Shown in pieces: positions 30,187 through 41,266 of a stretch of 64,000 nt of DNA. The position numbers were made by a program, and so were the translations under genes. Positions within the stretch are counted from its first letter, which is position 1, and the number at the start of each line of letters is the position of its first letter. This DNA is from Ottelia alismoides (Eukaryota > Streptophyta > Magnoliopsida > Alismatales > Hydrocharitaceae), in assembly GCA_037367405.1 (NCBI GenBank), contig JAZKJV010002961.1, positions 62,001-126,000 on the forward strand, in the 5' to 3' direction. The notes beneath the pieces are model-generated. The model was not told the DNA's origin, searched no databases, and saw only the letters and a program-made list of their open reading frames with translations.

Positions 30187-31724
30187 GTGATAGGTTGGCT
30201 TTATCGAACTCAGATGATGAAGTCTACACGCCACCTCCTCCTTGTATGTTGTACCACCTCCACCAATTCCACCACCACACCACCTCCACCCCCTCCTACT
30301 ACCCAGTCGCATGCGTCACTTATTCCATCTCTACCTAAATTCTACACTCATCGGACTGCTTCTGCTCATGGTCATCGCCCATCATCCACGGAGCCCCAAG
30401 TTTGTTTTGATAACATAGTTTTTGACGATGGGTCTGGAGATATATCTATGCAGGAATCATTGCAGGAAAACAGCACACAGATGGAGGACGTTACCTCTGA
30501 CCTGGATATTCCTATTGCAGTTCGAAAGCAGAAGCGATCTTGTGCTTCTTGCCCCCTGGCTTCTCAGGTCTCCTTTCATCGTCTAACGGAGGATTTTCAG
30601 ATATTTGCAGCGGCTCTATCTGTCGTGGAAATTCCATGGAATTATGAGGAGGCATTGAAGGATAGTCGTTGGTGCTTGGCTATAGAGGAGGAGATGGATG
30701 CCTACAGTCACGCGGTACGTGGAGTCTTGTTCCTGCCCCAGTTGACGCGTTCGTTGTGGGATGCAAATGGGTGTTCACTATGAAACACCGTGCGGATGGC
30801 AGTATGGATCGCTATAAGGTGAGACTTTTGGCACGTGGGTTCACCCAGACATATGGGGTGGGCTATCATGATACTTTCTCTACAGTGGTCAGGCATTCTA
30901 CTCTGCGTAGTCTTCTTTCAGTTGTTGTGACACGAGATTGGCCCATGTATCAGCTTGATGTGAAAAATGCATTCCTCTATGGTGATCTACAGGAGGAGGT
31001 CTACATGCAGCAGACACTTGGGTTTGTTGATGAGGGGAAGTGTCAGAAGGTGTGCAGGCTACACAAGGCTATTTATGGCCTTAAGCAGAGTCCAAGAGCA
31101 TGGTTCCAGAAGCTCTCGGACTTGATAGAGCAACAGGGGTTTGTGCGATCGACTGTCGATCACTCCTTGTTTGTGCAGAAGACCCAGAAATGTACTATTG
31201 CCATTTTTGTGTACGTTGATGACATTATTGTTACAGGGAATGACAAGCAGGGCATTCAGGGTGCCAAGGACTTCCTAGGTCAGCAGTTTGTGACCAAGGA
31301 TCTTGGATATCTACGTTACTTCCTTGGGTTGGAGTTTACCAGGAACCAGCGAGGTCTTGTGATGACCCGGAAGAAGTATGTTGCAGATCTTTTAGAGACA
31401 TGCATGGCAGATTGCAGACATGCCACTACTCCTATTGACTCAAGCATGAAGCTATGTGATGATGACACTGAGGAGGTCGACAAGAGGAGGTACAGGGAGC
31501 TTGTTGGCAAGCTACTATATGTGACCATCACCAGGCCCGACATATCATTTGTTGTGAGCAAAGTAAGTCAGTTTATGGAGCAGCCCAGAGAGGCACATAT
31601 GGATGCAGTCCATATGATTCTGAGATACCTGAAGACTTCACCTGGTACGGAACTTCTTTTCAGCAGCGGCACATCTCTCTCAGTTAAGTGCAGATGCAGA
31701 TTATGTTGGATGTCCAAAGGATAG
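30187..31724 (+). pseudogene. Copia F linker and reverse transcriptase
   Basis: 30187-30783 is the proline-rich linker ending DLDIPIAVRKQKRSCASCPL. 30669-31724 is an open frame of about 350 codons with [34 protein letters not shown], catalytic VYVDDIIVTGND and DKRRYRELVGKLLYVTITRP. It ends by a frameshift within the RNase H start. Confidence 0.88.
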
Positions 31725-32158
31725 AAAGTCTACCTCGGGTTTTGCTGTGTTTACAGGGATTTCCCTGATTTCATGGAAGAGCAAGAAGCATACTGTGGTT
31801 GTCAAATCGAGTGTTGAGTCAGAATACAGGGCTATGGCACAAACTACCACGGAGATGATGGGGGTCAGATATGTTCTTAATTCTTATTGACCTGACTATA
31901 GAGGTGTCACTTCCCATGCACCTCCAATGTGATAATCAGGCTGCTCTTTTTATTGCCAACAACCCCGCATTCCATGAGAGAACGAAACATATTGAGGTAG
32001 ATTGCCATTATACTAGAGATATGATCCAGAAGTGTCTGATTTCTACTTCTCATGTTAGTTCAGGAGAGCAAACAGCAGATATCTTGGCATTACTCAAGGG
32101 CTCATTTCAGAAGTGTTCATCCAAGCTGAGCATGATTAACATCTATGCTCCATCTTGA
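31690..32158 (+). pseudogene. Copia F RNase H
   Basis: RNase H remains in two frames: KSTSGF region near 31730 and the terminal run 31871-32158 with CDNQAALFIANNPAFHERTK and INIYAPS. The polypurine tract TTGAGGGGGGTG lies between the stop and the 3' LTR. Confidence 0.85.
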
Positions 32159-32164
32159 GGGGGG

Positions 32165-32304
32165 TGTTGAGATATTTCTACATTCTCATGTATCCAGTTA
32201 TTTTATTTCTTTATGTCTATCTTATGTAATTTACCCATAGGTCTCTCTCCTATATAAGAGAGCCTAGAATTACAGGAACAAACAACTCTCTTATTTTTTT
32301 TCTT
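32165..32304 (+). repeat. 3' LTR of copia F
   Basis: 140 bp, TGTTGAGATATTTC...TTCTTCA, with CTATATAAGAGAGCC as the TATA segment; followed by TATAG. Confidence 0.88.
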
Positions 32305-32309
32305 CATAT

Positions 32310-33017
32310 AGTATAGATATGCTAAATCATACAACTTGTGTTTGTAGCAATGTGCAAAACTTGATTCCACTGCTTCAATGCCAAAAACGCTTCAAATCCC
32401 AAACCCCTAAAACCGACTTCTTATGCACTTGGGTTGTCTTAAATCTCCAAATTTTCAATTTGATTCGGAAAACTAAAATAGCAAGTGATTAAATTTGTTA
32501 CCTATGGCATTTGTCTTCAAGTGTGCGCCAATCCCACTATGTTCGTATCGAATTTCACAAGCGTAACAAACATCTGAACGTCCAACCATATTGGTACCAA
32601 TAAAAACCATTGGTAAATTGTCATTGTATTCTGCCGACCCAAAACCTGTGTTTGAGAAATAACTGCCCATACACTGATAACAGAAATATGAATTCTTGAG
32701 GAGAGATGAGCCATGGTGGGCCCCTTAGTACTAAAATCCCATGAGTGAAAAAAACTCGGGTCCACGTCTTTAATCACCCCATACCCCAAAAATTTGTGCC
32801 ATATACATGCTATGAAGAATTATATTTCTGCACAAGGCCACCGATTGTTGAAACAATTTGGTATATAAAATAGTTTTTTTGTTGACCATATTGTCTGAAA
32901 GGTGAGGGATGCCAGAAGGGTGTTAGTGATTAAAGCCGTCATAGTAAATTCTAATTGGAAATTCTAGATACGATTTGCCGTGTGATAATGATCTAATCGG
33001 AGATATTCTTGTTGCAG
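32310..33017. other. Presumed intron sequence before KING1 exon
   Basis: No coding homology recognised on either strand. It ends in a good acceptor, TTCTTGTTGCAG (33006-33017). Confidence 0.5.
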
Positions 33018-33181
33018 ATTTTTGAGGAAGAACCCGTTCTGAGGGCCTTCGAATTGATGTGGAGACAAGGTGTTGGTGGACTACCTGTTGTTGACCAAAG
33101 TGGAAAAAAGGCGATTGGCAATATAAGCATCAGAGATGTGCAATTCCTTCTGCTTGCCCCTGAACTTTACAAGGATTATAG
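33018..33181 (+). CDS. KING1: KING1-type SnRK1 gamma subunit, internal exon (third CBS motif)
   Basis: 164-bp exon between TTGTTGCAG and the donor GTTAGA. It encodes EEEPVLRAFELMWRQGVGG, then LPVVDQSGKKAIGNISIRDV and PELYKDY, ending in two bases of an Arg codon. The segment matches the third CBS repeat of plant KING1/AMPK-gamma proteins from memory of the Arabidopsis protein (EDEPVLQAFKLM, GNISLRDVQFLL). Such subunits bind adenine nucleotides and join the SnRK1 kinase heterotrimer that senses energy status in cytosol and nucleus. The frame has no lesion. Upstream exons, roughly the first two thirds of the protein, were not found in this window. Confidence 0.9.
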
Positions 33182-33641
33182 GTTAGAGTATATTGTCATG
33201 ATAATCTCTTCTTACCATCTGTAAAAGACTGAAAATAATTGCGTAGGAAACTATGCCAGCTTGCAGAAATTGCAATTAATCCGGGATTTCGGGAGTATTA
33301 TTCTTTTCTGTTGTAGACTTTGCAATATTATCCCCTTCTTTTTACTTCTTGAGATCAATTAGATGCATTCTCTTCCTCATAACTGAAGCACACTAGTCAT
33401 ATCATACTTTTTAAGTTTACCAAGAGACCTAGCTTTAAAGTTCCTCGGCTTAACAAGATTGAAGGGCCTAATGGACCCACACCATGCTAAAAGATTGTAG
33501 AGAGCAGTTAATATGACAATGCTATTTGTTATTTTGTTGTTTTTATCTTTCACTTTTCTTATTAATTTATGTTAAAAACTGAAAAATAAATTTAAGTTGC
33601 AACCAACACAAGATCAAAGCATTGATTTATGTGGTTCGAGA
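33182..33641. other. Intron sequence without recognisable feature
   Basis: AT-rich; nothing coding or repetitive identified. Confidence 0.5.
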
Positions 33642-33861
33642 TGTTAGGATGATTGTCCTACTCCATAGTAGAAGTGACCTAATATCCGTATTTTCCATTA
33701 ATTGATGTTCTTACTGAAACTTGTAGTTAAGGCTCTATTTACCGGTCCCACTCACATCAACTCTCTCACAACGGACGATGTAGGACTGAACACATGATCA
33801 CATGCTACAATAGATGGATCTTTTCAGCAGGATCCGATTACTCAGTTGACTTGACCCTTCA
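33642..33861 (-). repeat. LTR fragment related to the H family
   Basis: 220 bp with TGTTAGGATG at the left and CCCTTCA at the right. On the minus strand it shares with H-family LTRs a GTAATCGGATCC block and a GTCCTACAT block. A minus-strand polypurine tract (plus strand CTTCCCCTCAAG) follows at 33862, then about 340 bp of decayed internal sequence. Confidence 0.55.
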
Positions 33862-34202
33862 CTTCCCCTCAAGTTAGAGTTTGCAAAGCTCAACTTGAAT
33901 AAACAAAAAACTCACTCATACTGGATACATAACAATGCATACCACTACCACCTCAACTCAGTGCTAACTTCTCTAGTTTGATGGCAACCACAATGATTCA
34001 TCTTTGTTCATGCCGATGAGTAGGAGGAATTGGAGAGCTGAATCTGAAATATCATTTGTCAAGCAACTAGGTAGAAATTCCTCTTTCGTGCACCGCATCA
34101 GTAGGAGTCACTAGTACCACAAAGAACCTTTCTAACCAACATTCTTTTCTGGGGAACCAGCGTCTCTTAAGGGTCAGAAGTAAAGTGAATACATATACGC
34201 AG

Positions 34203-34420
34203 TGTTAGAGTATGTAATACATGGGTAATTGGATCTCTCTAGGATCCAATTACTCTACTCTCATGTTTAGTCTCCTATCATTTATAAGTGGAACTCTGGT
34301 CTGTTTGTATTCTATATAAGAAGCCCAACACCCCATGTATCCATTAAGAGATTCACAATAGAATTGTGAGGCCCGCTCCTTCTCGGATCTGGGATACCCG
34401 TCTACATATTACCCGTAGTA
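34203..34420 (+). repeat. Solo or truncated LTR of the H family
   Basis: TGTTAGAGTATG start, the GTAATTGGATC...GATCCAATTAC palindrome at 34225-34253, a TATATAAGAAGCCC segment and the GAGGCC...GGGATACC region shared with the LTRs of H. The 3' end is degraded and no partner was identified. Confidence 0.65.
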
Positions 34421-34789
34421 TTATGTTAGCTAAAGATCACATTAGAGAACTGGAAATTAGGGGAAATTTTTTTTTCACATTTATGAATGACATTCAAAAA
34501 TTTACCAATAACCCACAGAACTACAATATGTCACAATTCTATTGCATAAATTTCCACAGCAGTTAACATGTAACAACAGAAATGAAATCCCAATTGTATC
34601 AGAAGAGAAATAAAAACATTATATAATACCTTGAACAAACTATAGCATGCGTATTTGATAGTAGTAACTACAGAAGCTGATGTTCAACTCTCCAAATATC
34701 ACAATGCAGGTGTTATGCCTGCAATCCATGTAATAGGGAGAAAAGAACATCAACAAATGTTGAGCACAACTAATTAATTAACAATAACA

Positions 34790-34990
34790 GGATATTTAAT
34801 GGCCCCAGCCTCTAGTAGTTGTGGAAGGGCTAGCCTCCCCGAGCCTACCCCTCCTCCTACCCAGCCTTAATTGTGTTTCAATCCCCGTCAATCCCCGTCA
34901 ACCCCCGTCCTTAATTGAATGATTTATGTCCTACCCTGCCCTACCCGGCCTTAATTGTGGTTCAATCCCCACCCTACCCTGCCTAGTTGT
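34790..34990. repeat. Degenerate pyrimidine-rich repeat block
   Basis: Imperfect repeats built from CCTTAATTGTG, TTCAATCCCC and CCTACCCTGCC. The surroundings 34421-34789 and 34991-35200 show nothing recognisable. Confidence 0.45.
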
Positions 34991-36496
34991 GTGGTTCAGT
35001 ACTAAAAGAAAGCAAGTAAATTGGGCTTGACAATTAAAATTTAAAGCTACTTGCAATGAAACAGGCTTTCAAGTTGTTTGGTATGTAAAACTCCATTCTA
35101 CTCATACTACATTACTTACCCATATTAATCATTTTTATACAAAGATTATATGATCCATATTTAAACTGTCACCTTTTTAATTAATTCTAAATCATGTTTA
35201 ATGGATCTTGGAGATGTTGATGTTGAGTTTTTGTTCTTGATCTTTATCTAATCTCTCAGATTTAGTGGATAATCTGGGATCTGGATCTGAGTGTGACTTC
35301 ATATTATGGTTCTAAGGTATGACTCTAGTATAAAACCGTATATGATTTCCGTTCTTCCCCATCAATTTCAAGTTTCAATGATTTATTCAATGCCTATCAT
35401 GATTGAGATGATTCAGATATCTTGAGTATTTAATGATTGACATGGTCGAGATGATACAGGTCTCTTCTGATGATTGTGAGTCATGTGGATAGACCATAGT
35501 AAGTGTAGATGGTGAGTCTGATGTTTTGATTCTTTTCTTGCTGAATTTCTCAAGCATAGTGGATAGTCGGTGGTCTTGATCTAGGTAAGACCTCACACTA
35601 TGACTCTAAGGCGGTAAGGAAGCCTTAAGGTTGGGGTGCCTCCGTAGGCATGCGATGGAGTAAAATGCATCCTAACTAAGTTCCCAACACGTCCACTAGC
35701 TATTTCAACAACTGTGGTAGTAGTTCGTAGTCTGATAAGGATGATTTTCATAAATTGGTCTTTTCTCTTCGTCAAGAATTACTGGCGGAACCGTAACTAG
35801 CTCAACTACAGCCTACTCAACTGTAATTCATCTCAACTTTAGCCAAACTCATTTGTGACTCAATCCAATCTCAAATGTAACTCCTCCAAATTCAATTGTG
35901 ACTGATTCAGATGTAGCCATAAAGGATTCAGATATATACATGGATGATTCAGATGTAGCATTGCCAAATCTGTTGGCGAAAAGTAAACAAAACTCAAGCA
36001 GTGAGGTAGCCTACAAAAGGCTCTTCCGTCTCGCCCTCTAATTGGAAGTGCTCCAATAGAGGGATAGGTCTACTCCAAAACTACGCCACTGAGACGGGTG
36101 AGAGAGACTCTCCGGAAAAGTCACTCTAAAAGAAAAACCGGCCCGACCGGTACGGGCTAACGAGCTCGAAAAAAAAACCAAGGGTCCTCCAGCCTAGGTA
36201 CCCTAAAGAACAAGGATCAGCGGAACTGGTCTTTAAAAGAAAACCTGTGGATCCCAGGGAGGCGTAAAAACTGCGAGCGCTCGCGAAAAAAACCAAGAAA
36301 AAGACTGGGATCCTAGACCCACGCACTAAGCGGCCGCTGCCCTAACTGGGCTTCCTAATCTCCCGTCCAGCTGAGGGTCACCGCACCCTCGCACAGTCAG
36401 GCATAAAGGTCACCATGACTGGCACTCTTAATTATCAGTCATTAATGACTTGATCCCTCATCCTTTCTTAATCCTTTATGTGGTTGATTGTACAGA

Positions 36497-36504
36497 TCTA
36501 GGTC
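36497..36504. repeat. 8-bp target-site duplication of hAT element, left
   Basis: TCTAGGTC, repeated exactly at 37714-37721. Confidence 0.93.
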
Positions 36505-37093
36505 CAAGCTTGCAAAAATCGGCCGACTAGACCGACTAGTCGGTCCGACTAGTCGAGTCGGCCTACTGACCGACCCGATTTAGGAGAGTCGGTCATTAGT
36601 CGGGTGGACCGACTAGTCGGACCGACTAGTCGGACCGACTAGTCGGTCTAGTCGGCCGATTAGTCGGCCGATTTTTGCAACAAAGATCCGGTACCCGAAT
36701 CCGAGGACGATCCGAATGAATCAAAAATGGGAGGAGTTTTAGGTTACTGTCCGACAGTAACCTAAACTCCCCACCCACCCGACATTCCCTCGCGCGTCTC
36801 CTCCTTCACCGAGCGACGCCGCCTGCTCTCCACGCCGCCTCCTCCCGACGCCGCTCGCCGCCCGGAGGTCACGCATCGCTCGGTGGTCCCCGCACGACCA
36901 CTCCTTCCTCGCCGTTCGGTCTCCCAGCTCTCCTGCATCTCGCCATCCAACCGCCAGTCCGGTTAGGGTTTTTTTTTGCTATTTTTTTTCGAAATTTATG
37001 CTCAAATATATTATAAATTCAAGTTGTGAGTTCATGTTATAAATTCAAGAGCCTCCATTGATTGTTGTTCTATGTTCTAAGTTTATTGATTAA

Positions 37094-37325
37094 ATTCAAA
37101 GGATTAGTCTAAGTTCTATGATTGTTGTTGTTTGGTTATTGATTCAAAGGATTAGTCTAAGTTCTATGATTGTTGTTGTTTGGTTATAAATTCAAAGGAT
37201 TAGTCTAAGTTCTATGATTGTTGTTGTTTGGTTATAAATTCAAAGGATTAGTCTAAGTTCTATGATTGTTGTTGTTTGGTTATAAATTCAAAGGATTAGT
37301 CTAAGTTCTATTATTGTTGTTGTTT
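37094..37325. repeat. Tandem repeat, 48-bp unit, about 4.8 copies
   Basis: GGATTAGTCTAAGTTCTATG recurs at 37101, 37149, 37197, 37245 and 37293 with little divergence, so the expansion is recent. It lies inside the hAT element. Confidence 0.88.
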
Positions 37326-37327
37326 TT

Positions 37328-37393
37328 GACAATGAAGAAGATGATGAAGAAGAAGAGATTGATTTGGATGATGACAATGATGGAGATGACTGA
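37328..37393 (+). pseudogene. Acidic tail of a hAT transposase
   Basis: Twenty-one codons and a stop: DNEEDDEEEEIDLDDDNDGDD. Many plant hAT transposases end in such an acidic run after the dimerisation domain. The upstream gene has been deleted, so this is a remnant marking descent from an autonomous element. Inferred from position and composition. Confidence 0.6.
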
Positions 37394-39519
37394 ATTATTT
37401 TTATTTTGAAATGTTGTATCTGTCAGTGAACATTAGCTAATCTTTAGCAAACATTTGTTCTTAACTTGCTACTTTTTTCCTGCAATTATTTCTTTTTTAG
37501 CTCTTATAAAATTGAAAATTGCTAAATCTATGTATATTTATGATTGAGTATATATATAGATTAATATATTAATAATAATTTATATATTTAAAATAATAAA
37601 AAAATCAAAACCGACTTTTGCCCGACTAATTCCGACTAGTCGCCCGACTGCCGACTAAACCTTAGTAGGTGACCCCGCCGACTGCATACCGACTACCGCT
37701 TTCTGCAACCTTGTCTAGGTCTTTTTGATCAACGATCTTATTGATATAAATGATTCAACATTGATTTCACTTATTCATCTACCCCATCATTTCTCAATCT
37801 CTTCAATGGTCGACTTTACAATTCTAGGTATTTTGTCACTAGCTATCTTTGATGATATGTATAAATAGTAGAGTATACCTAAAAGATTAATTTATGAAGA
37901 TGATCGGTCTTTGTGGTCACATCTTATTATTTCTAAAATCATAAGATCGCCATCTATGCTTTGGATATGGATCTAGCTAGTCTTTATCATTTTGTTATTA
38001 TATGGTACCTAAACAAGAATCATGTCTCAATTGTACCAGTTCCAGTTGAGACATCAAAGGAGGGGTGTTTTCTGATCATTTGTCATAACATCCTATATAT
38101 ATAATAGATTGTATAAATAGTAGACTATACATAATGATCAATTGATTGATGATTTCTTATTCGTAAAGATCTTGAGAAATCATTTGTTGACTTTGAGAGA
38201 AGAGTTCTAATATTTTAAAAGATGAATTCTCAGAAGATCATCATATTTGCTCCTATATAAGTAAGATATTAAAACCGACCAACGTTTGTACATGTGAAAT
38301 TAACCGGTGGCATCAAGGAGTTTGCCTATGATGATTAAGCCCTCTTATTCGAGCAGTGTCTCATAGGTAGATAGAAGTCGATCATAATAAGGCCATCCAT
38401 AGTCTTTTATAAAAAAAATGTGGCAGCAGGGTCATATGTTGCAAGGCTTACAATGTTCATCTGTGAAGCAAGAGTTTCGCTAATTGAACAATCCTCAACA
38501 GATTTTGATTTCGAGCGATTGTAGCCAATGGACATATGTATCTAATTTCGAACTTCTATCCAAAAATCTGTTCAGAAGATATCACTCCCCCAACCTAGTT
38601 TACACAAAGTTACAATGGTATAGATAAAAGTGATTACGATTTCTACAGGTGGTGGGAATGTGAACTTTCAATAGTGCAGCATAACCATAATTCATGAACA
38701 ATCCAAATCTAGCCCACCATTAAACATTGCTCAAAATGCTTCTTTACCTCGGTTGGTTTCCCTATGTGAAGGGGTGAGATCATGTGTTCACCATTCTATC
38801 TCTAATTATTACGAGTCATGACTTATCTGATCCCGAATGCAATCCATTAATGTACTATTAACTGTATTGATTCTAAGAGATTATATTGATATATTACAAA
38901 AATCTAACTGAAGTCAGGTCATGAATGATAAGAACAATGCTCCTCTAACCTCATGCCCTTTATTTTGAATGTCACTCTTGTTTCCTGTCGATGATATAGA
39001 GCATACTCTTGATGGTAAGGTTGCTTGGCTTAAAGAGGGGCTTTCAATAAAAGAATTCTATTATACGTATGGAGTTGATTACATCAAAGTCTTTTCTCTA
39101 GTAACCAGTATGAAATCCAGGTGAACCAAAAGTTGGCTTATTTGTGAGTTTGATATGACCAATACTTTCTTATAAGATAATTTCAGTTAGGAGATTTTTA
39201 TGTCCCAACCCCAGATCCCTAGAAGACTTTTGTAATAAAAAATTTATAGGCTAAATCATGCATGGAAGGCAGCAAGAGGAGGGTGAAAGATTGTACCTTT
39301 GATCCTCTAAGTTTGGAGGAATTTTGTGGCTTTATCTAACATACAACAATAGATAAAAATACCCGATGGATAGAAACATAAAAAAAACTGAATTAGTGAC
39401 TCCAACATTGATTTTAATGAAAATAAAGTGAAGAGAGATATGTACCTTTGAATATCTCCACTTTGGAGTTCCAAACTTGCTTGCAACATCCTTTTCTTGA
39501 CAGGAGCTTCAGTTCATTC

Positions 39520-40740
39520 GGATCCGGATGTTACAAGAATATCCGATCTTAGAGGCCTTCTCTCGTGGGGTTCCATGTAAACCATGGTGTTTTTGGACGT
39601 TCTTATTCTTTCTTTTATGTTCTTGTTATGATTATGCTTCCGCGTTATTTGTTCCAACATAGTATCAAAGCGGTTTGTTTCTATAGTTCGATTATTCAGG
39701 TTTTATTTTGGTGATTATGGATGATAGTTCTACGTTCTCGTTCAAGTTCTGAAGATTACATGGTCGTGCTCCAGAAAGTAACTAGGGTTTCTGATGGAAC
39801 CCTGATTCTGTGCAGCCAATGCCATCAACTTCCAGTTCATGCCCTTGGTGGCATAGGCAGCGCCAGTAGCCCTCGATCAGGCGTTGCAAAATGCTCCAGT
39901 TCCTCATGCACGAGTCGAAGAAGAAAAAGTGGCCACCTCGATCGTGAACCCTAGCACTTTCTTCCCTCGATGCGCGATCCCAGCATCTTTTCCAAGCGCT
40001 CGAATCTCTCTTGGTAGCAAACCCTCTCTAGTCAGTGTTGCTACCCTTCTCGTGCAAGGGCACCTCAACAATCTTAAGGTGGTACAACCCCTCTTCCAGT
40101 CCCTACGCGTACACTTCCCTAGTGGTTTCGTTCAATGGGTTCTCCCATCCGAATCCTATCTAGGCGATGACAATGATAAAGAGGCATAAGCCTTCTCCTT
40201 CCAGGAACCCACCCCCCAGGTAGCGAAAGAAAACAAAGATTGGGAGGGTGGCTCTCGATCTCCAGGCGGTGTCACATTCCCTCTTCTATGAGCACCTCCC
40301 TGCACTCGACTCCTCCAAGCAGCGAAGACATCCAGATGTCATGAAGGATGCTTCCTCCATTGGGATCCCTAATTCTTCAACAATAATTGGGCTTGATACC
40401 CTATTTAAAGATGTTGGGTTTTTGCCCCTCTATATGTGAAGAGGCGGCATATTTGTATCCATGAAGCCCAACAGAGAGCTAAAAGTCCATTATATGTGGA
40501 GAGGCTCGGTATGGCTTATTTTGAAAAAAAAAATGAGAGTGGGCCCAGACAACAAAAAGGGGCAAAGGAAGAGGCCTATTTAAAAAAGAGAGAAATGGGC
40601 ACAAAGAAAAAAGCCCAATTGAGCCATGACCAAAAAGGGGGAGGAAAACTGGAAAAAAAATGATGGTGGACAAAAAAGTACGGCTTGTGAAAAAAAGAAA
40701 CGGCTTAAAAAAAGGAGGAAAGCCGAAGGAAAAACATGTT
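39520..40740 (+). mobile_element. Copia-type element K, pol-less H family, truncated
   Basis: Starts within an LTR (about 39525-39659, ending CGCGTTATTTGTTCCAACA), followed by primer site TAGTATCAAAGCGG. The internal part runs from a GGTTTCTGATGGAACCCT segment shared with H and J through GC-rich sequence to a purine-rich stretch with many AAAAAG runs (40500-40735). Open frames here lack any retrotransposon domain. The 3' LTR is missing. 39246-39519 shows nothing recognisable. Confidence 0.65.
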
Positions 40741-40944
40741 TTATGTTTCTCTCAATTTGATTATATATGTACATATTCTGACATGGGAGAGTGAGAGCAG
40801 GGCATATTCCTCTAGTTGAGATGTATTTACAGGATTCTGTTGTGTCCATCATCTTCTACTCGTGACTCCTCAGAAAGCGATCTCATCTCCAGGGTCCTCA
40901 TAAGATATGGAAGAGGTCATTCTCATAGCATATTCTTACTAAAG

Positions 40945-40949
40945 GTTTT
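40945..40949. repeat. Target-site duplication of element H, left
   Basis: GTTTT, repeated at 43653-43657. Confidence 0.85.
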
Positions 40950-41253
40950 TGTTGGAGTATATGCATCACGTATAGATGGGTAATTGGATCCCTCCAGGGT
41001 CCAATTACCATATCTTGTGGTTTAATCCCACATCTACTAGTTGTATAACTTGGAGACTTATTAGGGGTTATGTAAGAAGCCCCACACCCATTGTATCAGA
41101 TGAGAAAGTCGAATACAACATCAGCCCTTTGAGGTGTTATCCCGTGAATTCATCCCACTCCTCACGGAGTAGGGTTCCATGTAAAAATCTCGATGCTCTT
41201 TATATTTATTCTATTTATCCGATGTTATGCTTCCGCAGTCTCGATTTCTAACA
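40950..41253 (+). repeat. 5' LTR of element H
   Basis: TGTTGGAGTATATG...TTTCTAACA. Near its start is an imperfect palindrome (40979-41009). It has a TATGTAAGAAGCCCC core-promoter-like segment (TATATAAG in the 3' copy). Confidence 0.88.
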
Positions 41254-41266
41254 TGTTATCAGAGCG
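41254..41266 (+). other. Primer-binding site of element H
   Basis: TGTTATCAGAGCG, one mismatch to the initiator Met-tRNA complement. Confidence 0.85.

Larger units (their letters stand above)
26144..32304 (+). mobile_element. Copia element F (decayed)
   Basis: Ty1/copia element related to A-C, bounded by a perfect TATAG duplication. It carries a hAT element in its leader (26421-26987) and a second DNA transposon inside protease (28292-28943). Gag, protease, integrase, RT and RNase H all remain in order but with many stops and shifts. The 5' LTR has an internal deletion of about 65 bp relative to the 3' LTR. Confidence 0.9.
36505..37713 (+). mobile_element. Internally deleted hAT element
   Basis: 1209 bp with a perfect 8-bp TCTAGGTC duplication, diagnostic for hAT. 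The ends are CAAGCTTGCAAAAATC and, reverse complement, CAAGGTTGCAGAAAGC. The left 160 bp is packed with GACTAGTCGG repeats; the right end has GCCCGACTAATTCCGACTAG. Behind the left end is a GC-rich leader with an inverted repeat (GTTACTGT/ACAGTAAC). Further right are five 48-bp tandem repeats, then the acidic C-terminus of a presumed transposase. The body of the transposase gene is gone. Confidence 0.93.
35200..39245 (+). mobile_element. Old, heavily decayed copia element in the intron
   Basis: Only the RT region is still recognisable, at about 39000-39240: frames read YGVDYIKVFSLVTS, CEFDMTNTF and MSQPQIP, equivalent to [18 protein letters not shown] and MEQPPGF. The rest (35200-36000, 37722-38990) has no open frame and the limits are approximate. 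The hAT derivative at 36505-37713 lies within the same span. 36000-36480 is GC-richer and not classified. Confidence 0.45.

Noticed and set aside
32473..32789. Minus-strand frames with cysteine residues
   Set aside because: Short, overlapping and without a domain; no splice or transcript signal supports them.
37081..37325. CRISPR-like array
   Set aside because: The five 48-bp units are contiguous tandem copies without distinct spacers, inside a plant hAT element.
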